This document shows positions 12,806 to 24,654 of a DNA stretch of 64,000 nt, piece after piece. Source of the stretch: Chamaecrista fasciculata (Eukaryota; Streptophyta; Magnoliopsida; Fabales; Fabaceae); contig QANZ01020139.1 of NCBI GenBank assembly GCA_003254925.1, forward strand, positions 20,515-84,514, given 5' to 3'. The notes under the pieces were generated by a model that ran no database searches, had not been told where the DNA came from, and saw only the letters and a program-made list of their open reading frames with translations. The translations under genes were made by a program, and so were the position numbers. The stretch's first letter is position 1, and every line of letters begins with the position of its first letter.

Positions 12806-13319
12806 TTAGTAAGTACTTTCATAGAAACTTCTCCAAGTCGTATGTCAAATTCTATATAAAAGACAAATAGACAATAAAAAATAAAATAATTGAAGCAGAA
12901 TGACAAAAACAAACAAACAAAGCTTCCACTTTATACATAATGTTTCACAGTCACAATTTTACAACTTTTGAATCAAAGAAATATTCATTTTTCTATGCAA
13001 ATTCAAACAACAATATTTTTAACACTTTAAACTTTAAATTACAAATAATTTTATTAACTTAATCACATGTAAATACTTTTAACTCAACATCATCACCACC
13101 AAAAACATTGATTAAAAATAAATGCACATATATTAAAAATGTGTACATAATCTTGAAACACATGAAGACGATTCCTCATATGAGTATTTAATATTGAATA
13201 AGGACAAAAGAGGATGATGGCCTAATGAGAAGATGAGAAGATGAGCAGAACTCCAAAAAACACACGCAACATTGCATTCTTCAAATCTGTCTCTTTCTTT
13301 TGAAGATACAGAACAAAAG

Positions 13320-13870
13320 TAATTACATATCCATTGTCACTTCTGTTTGTTCTGCCACCACTTTATTCTTTTGTTGATCCTACAACACCAGTGATGGATG
13401 TAAATTTTATAAGTTAGAGACTAGAAAAAGTAAACATACATAACACTCATCATTGACAAATATATCGATTGTTATATACCTTTGGCACATCATTGATTTG
13501 ATAGAGAGAAATAATTAGTTGGTATGTGAGCTCGTCTCAGGAAAATTATTTTCCTCTTCATCACCATCTTCTCCAAATGCTAACTCAAACCTCTCTTGAA
13601 ACCCATGATATCTATGAGAAAATGTGAATGTTGATGTAGTTGCGTTTTAACCACTTATATATAGGTGAATAAAATAAAAACAACGACATCGGATAGAATT
13701 ACGAGTTTTAGCTAAATAACAGCTTTAGATCAAACTGAGAGTTTTAGCAAAAGAACAACTTAGCTAAACAACGACTTTGGATCAATCTACGATTTTTAGC
13801 TAAGCAACGACTTTGGATCGAACTACAAATTTTAGTTAAACAACGCCTTTTAGCTAATCAACAACATTGG
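13320..13870 (-). other. Promoter/short-ORF module, copy B, with possible second exon and upstream minisatellite
   Basis: On the minus strand a TATATA box near 13655-13662 is followed by an open frame reading ...FELAFGEDGDEEEN...FSLSNQ and a stop at 13490-13492. The acidic block matches copy A and the SNQ-stop matches copies D and 35084. A GT donor follows the stop, and at about 13385 an acceptor TTGTAG precedes a short segment, DQQKNKVV...TMDM-stop, comparable with AHDEEKQVV...MTDR-stop of copy D. Upstream (13675-13870) lies a minisatellite with an ACGACTTTGGATC core. Function unknown. Confidence 0.4.
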
Positions 13871-14071
13871 ATCATTTTATTTTATGTATTCTGATAGGCT
13901 ACCCCAAACCACGCTCTTGGGATCACCACTATGTTCAGGATCCATGTCGTCCACTTCCTTAGTTTGATCATCCTCGAAGCTTTAAAAGCTTGTATGATAT
14001 ATCAGATCATGATAAATAATTTGCTCTATTAAATTCCTCGATATAAACATCATAACTTCTCTATTATAAGG

Positions 14072-14190
14072 TGTTTAAGTTCCACATTGCTTGGTTAAAA
14101 GGGTCTTATAACTCTATATATATAATGAGACAACTCTCTCCCTTTGAGCTCTTTCGGCGAGAATTAGGCCTTTCTACATGGTATCAGAGC
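14072..14190 (+). mobile_element. Short copia/TRIM-type LTR with tRNA-Met primer binding site
   Basis: A 107-bp LTR-like segment starts TGTTTAAGTTCCACATTG, carries CTATATATATAA as a TATA box, and ends CTACA. It is followed at 14179-14190 by TGGTATCAGAGC, the exact plant initiator-tRNA-Met primer site. The LTR length and context fit a TRIM or a small copia element. The following 14290-14610 is GC-rich untranslated-like sequence with an open frame of 100 codons that I do not regard as a gene. The 3' LTR was not found. Confidence 0.7.
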
Positions 14191-14289
14191 ATTTTGATCC
14201 TGGGTGAGGAAGAATTTTCTCCGCTGGTTCTGAAAAATTTCTTCCTCTTCTTCTGTCCAGTGAGTTACCTCTTCAATTAGTCCAATTTT

Positions 14290-14610
14290 CAAAGTCTCCA
14301 TATTGTGTCACCGCCGGCAGGGATGGAGGCAGAAACGTCCGGACTGTCATTTCCCGGAGTCCGACAGCAAATCGAGCTGCGCGTGAGCCTCACACGCCGC
14401 GAAAGCATTTTCGTGCTTCCCCACGCTCCGGCGCGTGACACAACGTCCTGTTCGCCGGTCGCTTGCGCCGCCATCGACGAGTTATTTCCGGCGACCCCCA
14501 ACTGTCATCTGGTGGTTTTGGTGGCTGTTAGTGAACCCTCTTCGTTGAAGATAGGGTTTTGTTGCAATTTTTGGTTGGTAGATTGCTTGTTGCTCCTTGT
14601 TGACTGATAA
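14290..14610 (+). other. GC-rich internal leader of the copia/TRIM element
   Basis: This is the most GC-rich patch in the area (CCGGCG / CGCCGG words), placed just after the primer binding site. Such leaders precede gag in some plant copia elements. Open frames exist on both strands but show no family resemblance. No gag follows. Confidence 0.4.
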
Positions 14611-14956
14611 TTTCCTTTAATCCCGTTCTAGTGGCCTCTAAGGTTCTAAAAATGAGTATCTGCTCTTTAAAAAAAAAAAAAAAAAGCCTATGAGACTATA
14701 AAAAAAACACATGTCATCACCATTTTTCTTTATCCTTCTTAATTGGCCTCTGAGATTCCAAGATTACAAGCTCCATTGAAGAAGAGAGCTTTTGAGACTC
14801 TAAAAGAACACAAGCCAACACAATTTTCTGTGTTTTAGCATTGGGTCAATAGTGATCTAGTTTATTTGGTTACTCTTTATTGAAGGTGTTGAGTTTATCT
14901 CCTTCTAATCAAGTTTTGAGGTTGAGTATTTCTCCCTCCTAAGCTGACAACTTGCC

Positions 14957-15240
14957 ATGAGTTGGGTCACTCGGAAGAAGTCTAATGCCTTAGACAGGTT
15001 CATTTATAACAAGGGTGAGCCACTTAAAGATTATCATGGGAGGTTTAATAGGTTGTCTGTGCAAATTGCATGCTTGAAGGATAATGTAATTGTACATTCA
15101 ATTTGCACTAGGCCTAACAACTAAGGTTTTAGCCTTCTTAGCACTTGAGCGTCTGCAAAGCTAGGGGACTTGGTTGATCATGTCCAACAGTATATATTGT
15201 TAAGGAAGACGCAATTTAAGCCAAGACAGCGATATTTACA
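14957..15240 (+). pseudogene. Retrotransposon gag remnant
   Basis: Around 15010-15110 the frame reads KGEPLKDYHGRFNRLSVQI, the capsid signature (E-SLRDYL-RF pattern) of plant Ty3/gypsy Gag proteins. After a stop near 15121, the remainder (ASAKLGDLVDHVQQYI, then KPRQR) matches the pattern TLSELLERAEKYI further along the same domain. The frame is interrupted and no protease or reverse transcriptase follows. The flanking sequence differs in type from the copia-like LTR upstream, so this is probably a separate fragment. Confidence 0.6.
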
Positions 15241-15419
15241 GCCCTTGGCAAAAAAGAGGACGAGACTCGAATAGAAAGGCCAATCAAACATTCCAAAGAA
15301 AAGCAACTTGGTTATTGTTGCAATTGAAAACTTGAAGAAAGCTAAAGAACTGTCATCTCAATTTGGAAAATCATATTTTTTTTTTTATTTTGGGCTTGTT
15401 ATTTTTTGTTGAGAGGATT

Positions 15420-15905
15420 GTTTAGTGTTGTTTACTTTTTAATAGTCTTACGTTTCTTTTTGGCCAAAAGACTTTTAATAGTCATACTAGACAAGAATAT
15501 ATGCATCTAAAAATTGCTAGTTTGGTCTTATTTCAGTTTGATGCTATCTGTTTTCTTTTGTTTTCTTTCCCCTTTCCTCTTTTAATGTGCTTGCTATCAC
15601 CAAATGTCTAAATGAATGTTTTCATAATGTCTCAATCCTAGTCAGAAACAACAAATAATCTACGTGATTTCTCACGCTACATTTCCAATGTTTCATAATA
15701 TGATCAATCAATCATTGAGTATTAGGACCATTGGAAGGTGTGTTGGATGGTTATGATTTTCTTGTTTCTTCCTTTCACAGAAACTTCTCCAAGCCATAAA
15801 CCAAATTCTGCATAAACGATGAAGGAAAAAAAGGGACAGTGAAAGAATGAAATTGTTGAATCAAAATGATAAAATAAAAAAAATAACTAAGCTTCCACTT
15901 TATAG
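15420..15905. repeat. Long repeat unit, copy C (partial)
   Basis: Parallel to 1330-1760 and 11400-12970 (minus the insertion): shared phrases include ATATATGCATCTA, CTTTCCC...TTCCTCTTTT, CACCAAATGTCTAAA and GAAACTTCTCCAAGCCATA. It ends just before the MITE at the CRR1 3' end. Confidence 0.65.
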
Positions 15906-15918
15906 TTTATAGGTTAAG

Positions 15919-16185
15919 TTTGATTACTGAGAAAACTTACTTTTTGGTCTCTGAATTTGTCACAAAATTAAGATTTTGTCCCTGGATATTGAAAATATAC
16001 TTTTTGGTCTCTAATTTTTTTTATGAACATTGACTATCTAGTCTATGAAATATTATGTGTATGAACTAAATAATTGATGTTTGTAAATAATCAACATTCA
16101 GAAAATATATTTCCAATATTCAGGGACTAAACCGTGATTTGAGGACAAATTTTAAGACCGAAAAGGAAGTTTACTCTTTGATTAC
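15919..16185. mobile_element. Mutator-type foldback MITE overlapping the CRR1 stop codon, TSD TTTGATTAC
   Basis: The element proper is 15928-16176 (249 bp) with inverted ends TGAGAAAACTTACTTTTTGG and, in complement on the right, GAGTAAACTTCCTTTTCGG. It is flanked by TTTGATTAC at 15919-15927 and 16177-16185. The right end supplies the last codon and stop of CRR1. The same family occurs at 58942-59179 and about 34105-34335. Confidence 0.85.
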
Positions 16186-19017
16186 CTTAAGGCGCACAAC
16201 CTTTCTGATTGCTAATAACAGGCCTGGCATGAGGCTTTTCACATCAGTGATGTCATGTTTGAGAGTGTAAATCTGCAATCAATGGTTCTGATGATCAGAA
16301 TATGCATTTCTCTTTAAAGGTAGAATCAAATAAATTCATATGTATATACCTCTCCTGGACCAGAGAAGTGAACTGTTGTACTCGATGGAAGCCCGGGAAG
16401 AACGAGGCTATGCACACGAACTCCATCTTCTCCCACAACTTGACCCCTTGCCTTGTTGAACAAGTATCTTATCAAGTTTTCTTACAAGGCCTCAACACCA
16501 AATATTTTTGCATTTTCTTTTTTGTCAATCAGGACTATAAAATAAAGGTGTTAATATGCTTACCAAGACGTCTGTTGAAACATCTTCTCTGTTGTAGATT
16601 TGTCCAAGGTTCGAGAGATTGTTGGCAATTTGTATTGCATCTACCGATGGAAGATCCTGGTCACAAAAGGACATTTTCAGTGAGGAAGAAGAAGAAGAAG
16701 AGAGTCAACTATTTTTGCCAGGTAAAAGAGAATCAATTGTTATTGTCATGCAGGAGAGAGTGGCCTCATGTTGAGGGGTGCATCAGATGCATTATGGCAC
16801 TTTTTCTTCACTTCCAACAGTTTATTTATTAAGCACTAAAATTTATTTCAGTTTTCTTCACGAAATTGGCCTCATGTTGAGGGGTGCATCAGATGCATTA
16901 TGGCACTTTTTCTTCACTTGTTCATTCATGTTTTCTCATCTTGACCTCAATAACAAGGGGCCTTTTTGATTCCCTTCTCTATAAGCAGTTTTCTATTTAA
17001 AAGAAAAAAATTGAAAAACATGATTGATGACTATTTTATTTTTTTAGTTTGGAAATTTAAAACATAAAAAATTGTTATTAATATATAAAAAACAGAAAAA
17101 CTAATCAGAGATGTTCTGAACTCCCAAAATAATTTTAAAAACTTAATTTTAGAGATAGAAATCGAACAAGCCCTTATGTTTCAAGTGTAAATTTTATGAT
17201 TCTGACTACTTCACGGCTGACCAAACTGTAGCCTATGCACCGATCATGTTTGGCATTCTGTTTTACCTTCTTTAATTATCAAATGACTACCGAATTATGC
17301 TCCGTAATGGCAGAAAGGAAAGAAGATTGTTGACACAACTAGAAATAACTCGTGAATATGTATATATATATATATATAAATAAAATTTAATATATATATA
17401 TATATAAATAAAATTTAAGAAAAAAAGAATCCTTACATTTGCATTTGCCTTTGATTCCACAATTTCAACATTGTTGTAATGGAAAGATGCTGAAATGGCA
17501 GCTTGTTGAAGCAATATTGATCCTATAGATAGGGTTGGTGCAACCAACACACCCTAGTAATCAATTTCCATGCCACAAAAAATATATATTCAATTAAGAG
17601 AGAAGCTTATTATAAATCTGAACTTCGGAAAAATCATTATGAAGAATAACAAAGACAGAATGTTGACCAAGACAAGTTTTAGTAGTCATATTGTATTATT
17701 GTTTATGTCTCACCCTGTGCTCACCATGCTGGCCTTCTCTGAGAATGCAGATAATGCAGCTACAGTGTCTAATTTAATTCGAGGCACATAAACCACACTT
17801 CTCATTCCAAATGCCATTGCCTATATTGAAGATTAAAGAGTGAAGAGTGAAGAATGAACCAGTACTAATCACTAGAGAAGCAACAAGTAATGTCAGTATC
17901 AATCTCAAATTTTGTTTCCTCTAAAAATACATCTTTTTCTCTTGGTCCTGTTTTCTTTAAAGATATTGAATGACAAGATAAATATGACAACAAACCTGCT
18001 TTACGTTGTCATAAACCGAGGAGGGGTCAGTGAAATCGACGACAACTGCAGCCTCTTTGGACTGCCAAAATATGTCATTCAAATTCATTACACAGAAAGA
18101 TGGAAATTAAGATTTAAGAGTTTGTTTTCTTAATAATAGTTCACAGTCACAAAACTACCTGAGATATGGAACCTAAAACCATAGTGAGGTCATTCATAAT
18201 TGGAATTTCCAGAGGCTCTGCCATGTCACTTACCTACCAAACCACAACGGATTTGTTCATTTTTCTTAACAGAAAATAAGAATAAACAAGACATGACACT
18301 GCTAGTATGATTAAAAATTTAAATAAACATACAATTTGCTCTATGAAAGATACTCCAGTTGACAAACCAATCCTTAAAAGTTTAGTTTACACACTTTAGT
18401 CCTTGAAAGTGGTGTAGACAATATAACTTAGTCCCTTGAGTCCATTTTTTAAGAACTAACTTGTAGAGACAAAAGAACTCAAATGTATTGATTTCATAAC
18501 TTTTAGGGCTTAAAACGTGTAAACTAGACTTTCAAAGATAAAGTTGTTAAGTTGTGCTATCTTTTGGGGACCAATTTATATGTTTAATCCAAAAAATTCA
18601 AATGAAGCTAAAAACTAAAAAGAGTAAGAGTGGAAAGACCAGAAAAACCTTTCCAATGTCTTCTCCAACATGAAAGGAATCCACAGCCCCAGCCACTTCC
18701 ATTCCTCTGGCCTTGGTCACTGCCACTACTGCTGCTCTTCCTATTTCCTTCGCAGCACCATTTATCACAACCTTTGAAGTGCATAAACCCTCGTAATTAC
18801 TATATTTTTTTTTTCCTTTGGTGGGGGTGGTAAATTGAGTGGTCAAGAACCGTGATAATGAATGAAATGGTGAAGAAAATGAATGAATTTCTCAAATGGG
18901 TACCTTTATATTGCTTTGCTTGGGTTGAGCTGAGCAGGAGATGCAATACTTGGCTCTAGTTTTGATGTTCTGAGAAATGAAGATGGTGGGATAAAAAGGA
19001 CAGCTTAAACCTGTCAT
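16171..19017 (-). CDS. CRR1: CRR1-like chloroplast DapB-family protein, nine exons, complete
   Basis: Spliced exons, all GT-AG and in phase 0: 19017-18904, 18771-18649, 18233-18159, 18061-17996, 17820-17725, 17553-17437, 16656-16564, 16451-16350, 16272-16171, giving 295 residues; the Arabidopsis protein is similar in length. The first 30 or so residues lack acidic residues and look like a chloroplast transit peptide. The nucleotide-binding start VVINGAAKEIG is at residues 39-49, DFTDPSS at 113-119, VAPTLSIGSILLQQ at 162-175 and HYNNVEIVES at 183-192, where true dihydrodipicolinate reductases carry a catalytic HH..K motif. In Arabidopsis, CRR1 is required for accumulation of the chloroplast NDH complex rather than for lysine synthesis; I infer the same role. 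The start is the first ATG before the transit-like segment. The last codons VIKE and the stop come from a MITE target duplication and MITE end. DAPB1/2-type reductase is the alternative but fits less well. Confidence 0.9.
16761..16919. repeat. Pair of 53-bp direct repeats in CRR1 intron 6
   Basis: The segment beginning TGGCCTCATGTTGAGGGGTG at 16761-16813 recurs nearly identically at 16867-16919, with another 53 bp between the copies. The intron lies between exons 6 and 7 of CRR1. The copies do not disturb the splice sites. Confidence 0.85.
17352..17418. repeat. AT microsatellite with short duplication in CRR1 intron 6
   Basis: Two ATATATATAT runs are each followed by AAATAAAATTTAA, i.e. a duplicated block of about 30 bp. 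It lies 20 bp inside the intron from the exon 6 donor. Confidence 0.8.
18352..18595. mobile_element. Decayed foldback MITE in CRR1 intron 2
   Basis: Inverted-repeat halves: ACACACTTTAGTCCTTGAAAG on the left; GGGCTTAAAACGTGTAAAC and TTTTGGGGACCAATTTATA on the right. It has the same 'TTTAGTCC / GGACCAA' character as the Mutator-type MITEs elsewhere in the window. No clean target duplication was found. Confidence 0.5.
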
Positions 19018-19458
19018 GGTTGCTCAGTTCTCACTCAATTCCTAATAAAGGAAACAAAACTTAAGATCAACATTTTACTAGCTTAAATACAAGTTCATAA
19101 ATTAACTTCTTTGGTTCTTCACTACTTACACACTCATACCATCCAAGAGCCCAACTTAGGCCTTTAATTATCTAACTCTAATACTTAAATATATTAGCTC
19201 AAGCACTAATCTGCTTCTAAATACTTGGGTTATCCACAACCAAACACATGTTATAAGTCAAACCATCATTACTATTTCTCATAATTTCACGACAATGTAA
19301 AATCTCAACTTCCAGTAAACTTTTAGTTTTCACATTGGTTGCTTTTCAAAACTTATTATAGGTGTTTAATAAGCTCCAACAAGTCATCAATTAACGATAA
19401 AATCTCTAAATTCAAGACTACTCCAAAACCCACAAATTTTCGCAATATACTAAAAGTG

Positions 19459-22330
19459 TCACGACCCCCCCTTAAATGGGAGCACATGACCGGCACTAAA
19501 ATGAGTCTAGCCCATGTCGTAAGCATATCCACAATCAATCCATATAAAAATAACATAATAACAACATTATACACAATTATACTTAACAATACAGACGCAC
19601 ATAATTCACCATTCACTTTCACACTTCTGTTAATTTATCGATTAAGAATATCATCTATCAATGCAACCACTGTCTTAAAATATCAAATAAAAATACAGTG
19701 TCAAATTGATCTATCGCATCGACAAGTCATACAAATATCAAATAAGTCCTTGACTCCCCTTCGTAAGTACTAGTGCAGCTGACAATCTAGAATTTAACAC
19801 AATTCTATTAAAGAATAAAACACCCACAAGTATGATGACGTGGGCTTCTAAATAGCTCTTGCTTGGAGCAAACGTTGACACGTGACCTTTACCTGTATTT
19901 GAAAAATGTTAAACAAGGGGTGAGTCGAAACTCAGTGAGCAGCTAACCCATCGCAGTCGTGGTGTAGGGTCATCAACCAAATTAACAATCGCCAACAATG
20001 AGTAATTTTATAATAACATTCATTCAACTAAAATAATCCAACTTATTTCAGCAATTCCAACATGTATCCTAATGACAAGACAAGAAACAACTCAACTATG
20101 GGAAAACTAGCAAATCTTAAAAAGAATATAAAATACAAGATTAATCATGGATTTAAGAGAACCTTTTGAAATCAAGAATTTTAGGGAAACATACTTTGAG
20201 ATTTCATTTGAGTAGAACATAAAGTTCTGTAGAGAAAATGACAAAAATTTGTTCTGTTAAAATAAAGTCTCGGGAGGAAAAATAGATTATAAAATCTCTT
20301 TCAAGGGTCAAAAGCTTAGTAAGATAAAGTATTTAAATCACTCAAAACTTATAAATCATAAGGACTTTTCAAATAATTTCTTTAAGAGCACTGAGCGAAT
20401 AGAGAACTCATTAGAGATTTAAAAATTAGGTAAAAACATCTTAACGATAGAAATATAGGTCTCTTTCAAGTCATATTTTTGAGATGCTCGAAATATAGCT
20501 TTGGTAAGTCATTTAAAATAAAAGTAATCTCACAGAGAAATGCTTAAGAAAAACTATTGCAAGTGAAAATACTATTGTTCAAAAAGGAGTTTATATAAAA
20601 TCATGAATGGCTAGACGAAAACTACATCAACAACATCTACCTGTAAGGTAGCCAGCAACACCACAATTAACCAATTAATGTCATTCTAACTAACAACAGT
20701 AATGAAACATTTAATATCACCAATATCAATATTCAGCATACCACAATTATCAATTTCTCAACGAGTGATGAGCCAACACAACCAATTCATAACAGTCATC
20801 AATTTATAAGAAAGTAAAGCCTCAACATCAACCCATTCATGGAAACCCTCAATTTATCAATCAAGTAACATACCAATACAACTCATAAGTCAGCCAATTA
20901 TTACACTTGTTTCACAAAGTAAAGCACAATACCAGTATTTCCACCTCTACCCATCAGGGAGCACAAAAATAACCGCTTCAACCCTCAGGGGAGCACACAT
21001 ATCAGTATTTTCATTTCGCCTCCACTCATGCATGAAGAGCATATATAATACCATCAATATCCACCTCGACCCGTTGAGGAGCACACACCATTTATTTATA
21101 TAGTCACCTCAACCCAACGGGAAGCACACAATATATATTCATATATTCCACCTCAACCCGACCAGGAGCAACATAATATATATACCACCTCACCTCAACC
21201 CGCCGGGGAGCACGTAACGATCGGTGTAGGCGAATCTATAAACACATTTACGAATAAAGATCCAATCACACGATTCAGTAATTGATTTTCAAATGACCCG
21301 AAGGTCTAACTCTTCACAAAAGCTAATGATAGACTCTTACAAGGCACCGACTCCTTAACACCCATCCTAATCCTTAGTCACACCCACCTAAAATCCTAGA
21401 ACCTAAGCAAGGGACTAACAAGAGTCTTATGTTAATATTTGGAAGCTTTGACAAAAGTTTTATCAATAACTTAAGTTTTTTTCTTTTTCCAAAAAGTTTA
21501 TTACTCACACTACAACAACATCAAGCTTTAAAATCCACACTTCCAACACTATCTTACCATAAAAACTCAATTCCTAGTCTCCTACATTTTAAATGCAAGA
21601 TTATAGTTTCAAGATCCTCCATAATTTCATAGAAACCCATTTTGTTCAAGAAATTTATCAAAATCATCCATAGGGACCAAAATGCAACTTAAAAGTTTTA
21701 TACATGCTAATCAAGTTTCAAAATACACCTTCTAGATTCAAATAAATGCATTAGGACTCATTAAAATCATCCATTGAGCTCATCTAAACAACTAATTTCA
21801 AGAAAACATGAAGATTTAGTCAAAAAAAAACCCCAATTAAAGTTTTGCCTCAAATCTTATCGATTCCCTAAATAGATAAGTATGGAGCTAAACATTAAAC
21901 CAGTGCTTAGGAAAGTTAAAACCCACCAAAATGGACCATAATGCAGCAGAAATTTAGTGTAAAAACCAGAAAAATTTAACCCCAGCGACAATGGTGGAGA
22001 GTTACCTAAGAGAAGAAAGGTGGAGGATGGTGGCAGTTGCACCACCGTGGGAGGCTGCCGGCGTTGCAGACTGGCCGGTGGCTGGCCGGCGAACTGGTCT
22101 GTAGCAGCGGCTGACCGGCGTTGGGTGTGAGGAGGAGAGGAATAGTGAAACACGATGATAATGTAAAATGAGGAAGAAGATGGAGATCGTGTGGCTTATA
22201 TGGATCAAGTGGGGTTGCTTTGTAAATTTAAAACGTTGGGGGTGGAGGAAAGCAATTCTGGCATAAGGGTTCATAGGTTAAAATTATTGTTTTACCCCCA
22301 GAAAAATAACATTATTACAAAATAGTCCCT
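19459..22330 (-). mobile_element. Ty3/gypsy LTR-like sequence (solo or truncated)
   Basis: The left edge, TGTCACGACCC at 19459, is the complement of a GGGTCGTGACA end seen in plant gypsy LTRs. GGTGAGTCGAAACTCAGTGAG near 19920 and a GC-rich gene-poor block near 21960-22130 (complementary CCGGCG words) are also typical of such long LTRs. No primer site, gag or pol could be found. The right boundary is approximate. Confidence 0.45.
20940..21215. repeat. Minisatellite of CCACCTCAACCC...GGGGAGCACA units
   Basis: About six degenerate units of 40-55 bp share CACCTCAACCC followed by a GGGAGCACA word. CCC and GGG in each unit can pair, so every unit could form a small hairpin. It lies inside the gypsy LTR-like region. 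Confidence 0.7.
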
Positions 22331-24650
22331 AAAAACAAAAAATTTTAAAAGTAGAATTTTTCAACAAAATATTATATTGTTGAATTCGTTGTAAAGAATA
22401 GGTATCAAATACATAATTTACTTTTGAAATTTTTTGAATTCAAAAATATTCTATTACAACATTAATATATAAGCAGATGAAATTTTTCAACTCCATTTGC
22501 TTCCAAAATTACCCGCAAGCTCATAGTAACTTCTACATTCATTATATAATACTAATTTAATTTTAGACAAATTACTAAATTTAATATTTTCTATAATATC
22601 TTCAAATATTACACAAAAAAAAAGAGTGGTATTTACTCTTACAAAATGCATCTATAACTATCATATATTGCCAAGAAGGAAAGAATCATAAAAAAAAAAA
22701 AAACATGCAAGAGAGAGAGAGAGAACTTGAAAAACGCACCGAAAATGCAGCAATATGGCTTGGGTTGAGTGAAAGTTAATGCAGAGAAAATGCGTTTTCG
22801 AAAGCTGAAGGATGAATTTATGAGATGTGGATGTGGTTATTTTTTCTTCTTTTTTCTTTTGGGTTTTGAAATTAGTAATTGTAAGTTTTTCAAATTATAT
22901 ATAAAAAGAAAAGAGCATTTATTTTGGTTTCTGAATTTTTTATAGATTATAATTTCATCCCTGCACACTAAAAAAAAAATTTTATTCATAACTCTTTTAT
23001 AAATATTAATTATTTAATCTTAAAATATTTTTGCGAGAACTAGATAATCAATATTTATTAAAGACAATTGTGAATAAAAAATATATTTATATTAGGAAAA
23101 AGTATTTTTTTGGCAATCAGGAAAAAGTACTTTTACTATTCCTAAACTATTAGATCAATTTCAATTGTATTCTCAAAAATTTGTTTAGTTAATTTACCCT
23201 CGAAGTATTAGGTTACTTTTATTTGTACCCTTAAAGTTTTATTCAATCAATTGTACCATAAATATTTCACATTTGAATTAATTGTACCCTAAATTAGAAG
23301 TGCAATTGATACAAAGAAAAAAGATTGGGAGTACAATTGATCGAAAAAACTTTTGGGGTACAATTGAAACCAACCACATACTTTAGGGATACAATTGACT
23401 TAAAAAAAACTTTTGACGTACAACTGAAATTGACTCAACTGAAATTGACTCAATATTTTAGGAATATCAATAGTATTTTTACTTTTATAATATATTCATG
23501 GTTTTACTCTTTTAGGACAAATCTATTTAAAGACTAAAAATAGTCTTTTACCAAAAATAATATGTGATTAAGTTTTTTCTTAGTGACATACTTCAATGTT
23601 CTTTTTGTTAATTAACCATGACATAATGTTAAATATAATTTTTCTAAGATAAAAATTTTATTTTAGATTTTTCTTTTAAGTTTTTATGGGACTATAGGCA
23701 TGTATATAGACCAAGCCCACTATGTCCAATTTAAGAAATTATAGAAATATATAAGATTTATCTAAAATAAATGAAATATTTAGGATTAACTTGAAATTTA
23801 TTTTATATATTTTGAACCAATTTAAAATTTTGACCTTTTATCAATATGTGATTGAATCATTGACACGTATTCATTCTTCTAAAGCAAATTTACATAAGTT
23901 TTTAGCGCTTTATAAAGCTACAATTAATTAAATGCAAATTCAAATTGAACGTAACAAATTCGATAAAAATACTCTTTTGGTTCTTAAATTTTACATTAAT
24001 TTTTAATTTCATCCTCATTACTTTTTTGTTATTAATTTCATCCTCAATATTTCACATTTTAGTCAATTTCATCATTGTTCTTACTTTAGTTAAATATTAA
24101 CGACATACTCTACATATCTAATAACATTAATATAAAATTGATAAAAAATGAAACTTAAATCCTAACTCAGATTGAAAAACAAGGTGAAGTCTGTCATTAA
24201 TTTATTGAAGTAAGTTATTCAAAGGATCAAATTAACCAAAATATAAAATATTGGGGACGAAATTGACAACAAAAACATTAAAGATGTAATTGAAAGTTTA
24301 TGTAAATATTGGAGACCAGAAGAGTGCTTTTGCCTGACGAATTCTATTGGAGTAGTCCAGCCATATTTCCTAAGTGAAGTTGTCAACTAACTTCAGAAAT
24401 CTTCTATTTCTCTTTCTCTGAAAGGAGGAGTGAAAAAGCTTCTTTTTCTTCTCCTCATGCAACTCAATCTTCTGATCTTCAGAATTAGGCATGTGCATAA
24501 AGGTTGATGAGGAGAGGACATATATATATATATATTGAGGTTAAGAACCCCCTTTTAAGTCTATATATAATTAGGCATTTATCTAAGGAAGAAGATTAAT
24601 TGAAGAAGCAACCCTAATGTCAGACCAAAAAAAAAAAGAAGCAGCACTAA
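22330..24650. mobile_element. AT-rich region with at least two decayed foldback elements
   Basis: About 23115-23490 is an inverted-repeat element (AAGTACTTTTACTATTCCTAAA against TTTAGGAATATCAATAGTA in the right arm). About 23955-24345 is another (CTCTTTTGGTTCTTAAATTT against TATTGGAGACCAGAAGAGTG). A half-element resembling the 15928 family lies at 22910-23090. No gene was recognised. Confidence 0.5.
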
Positions 24651-24654
24651 TACA

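Larger units (their letters stand above)
10908..13880. repeat. Long repeat unit, copy B (interrupted by the element at 11660-12805)
   Basis: Parallel to 905-2580, beginning near GCCTAACGTAGTCTAAATC and continuing through the TTTGGACCATTA / AGTACTTTCATAGAAAC join, where the Harbinger-like element is inserted. It ends with promoter/ORF module copy B and a minisatellite. Copy B holds an extra segment (13020-13400) not seen in copy A. Confidence 0.65.

Noticed and set aside
14289..14607. 100-codon plus-strand and 70-codon minus-strand frames
   Set aside because: Explained by the GC-rich retroelement leader, in which stops are rare by composition.
16302..16832. 176-codon plus-strand frame
   Set aside because: It is antisense to CRR1 exons 7 and 8 and their introns; the minus-strand exons have conserved protein sequence and splice sites.
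19356..19773. 144-codon plus-strand frame and 88-codon minus-strand frame
   Set aside because: They cross the LTR-like boundary at 19459 and have no recognisable domain.
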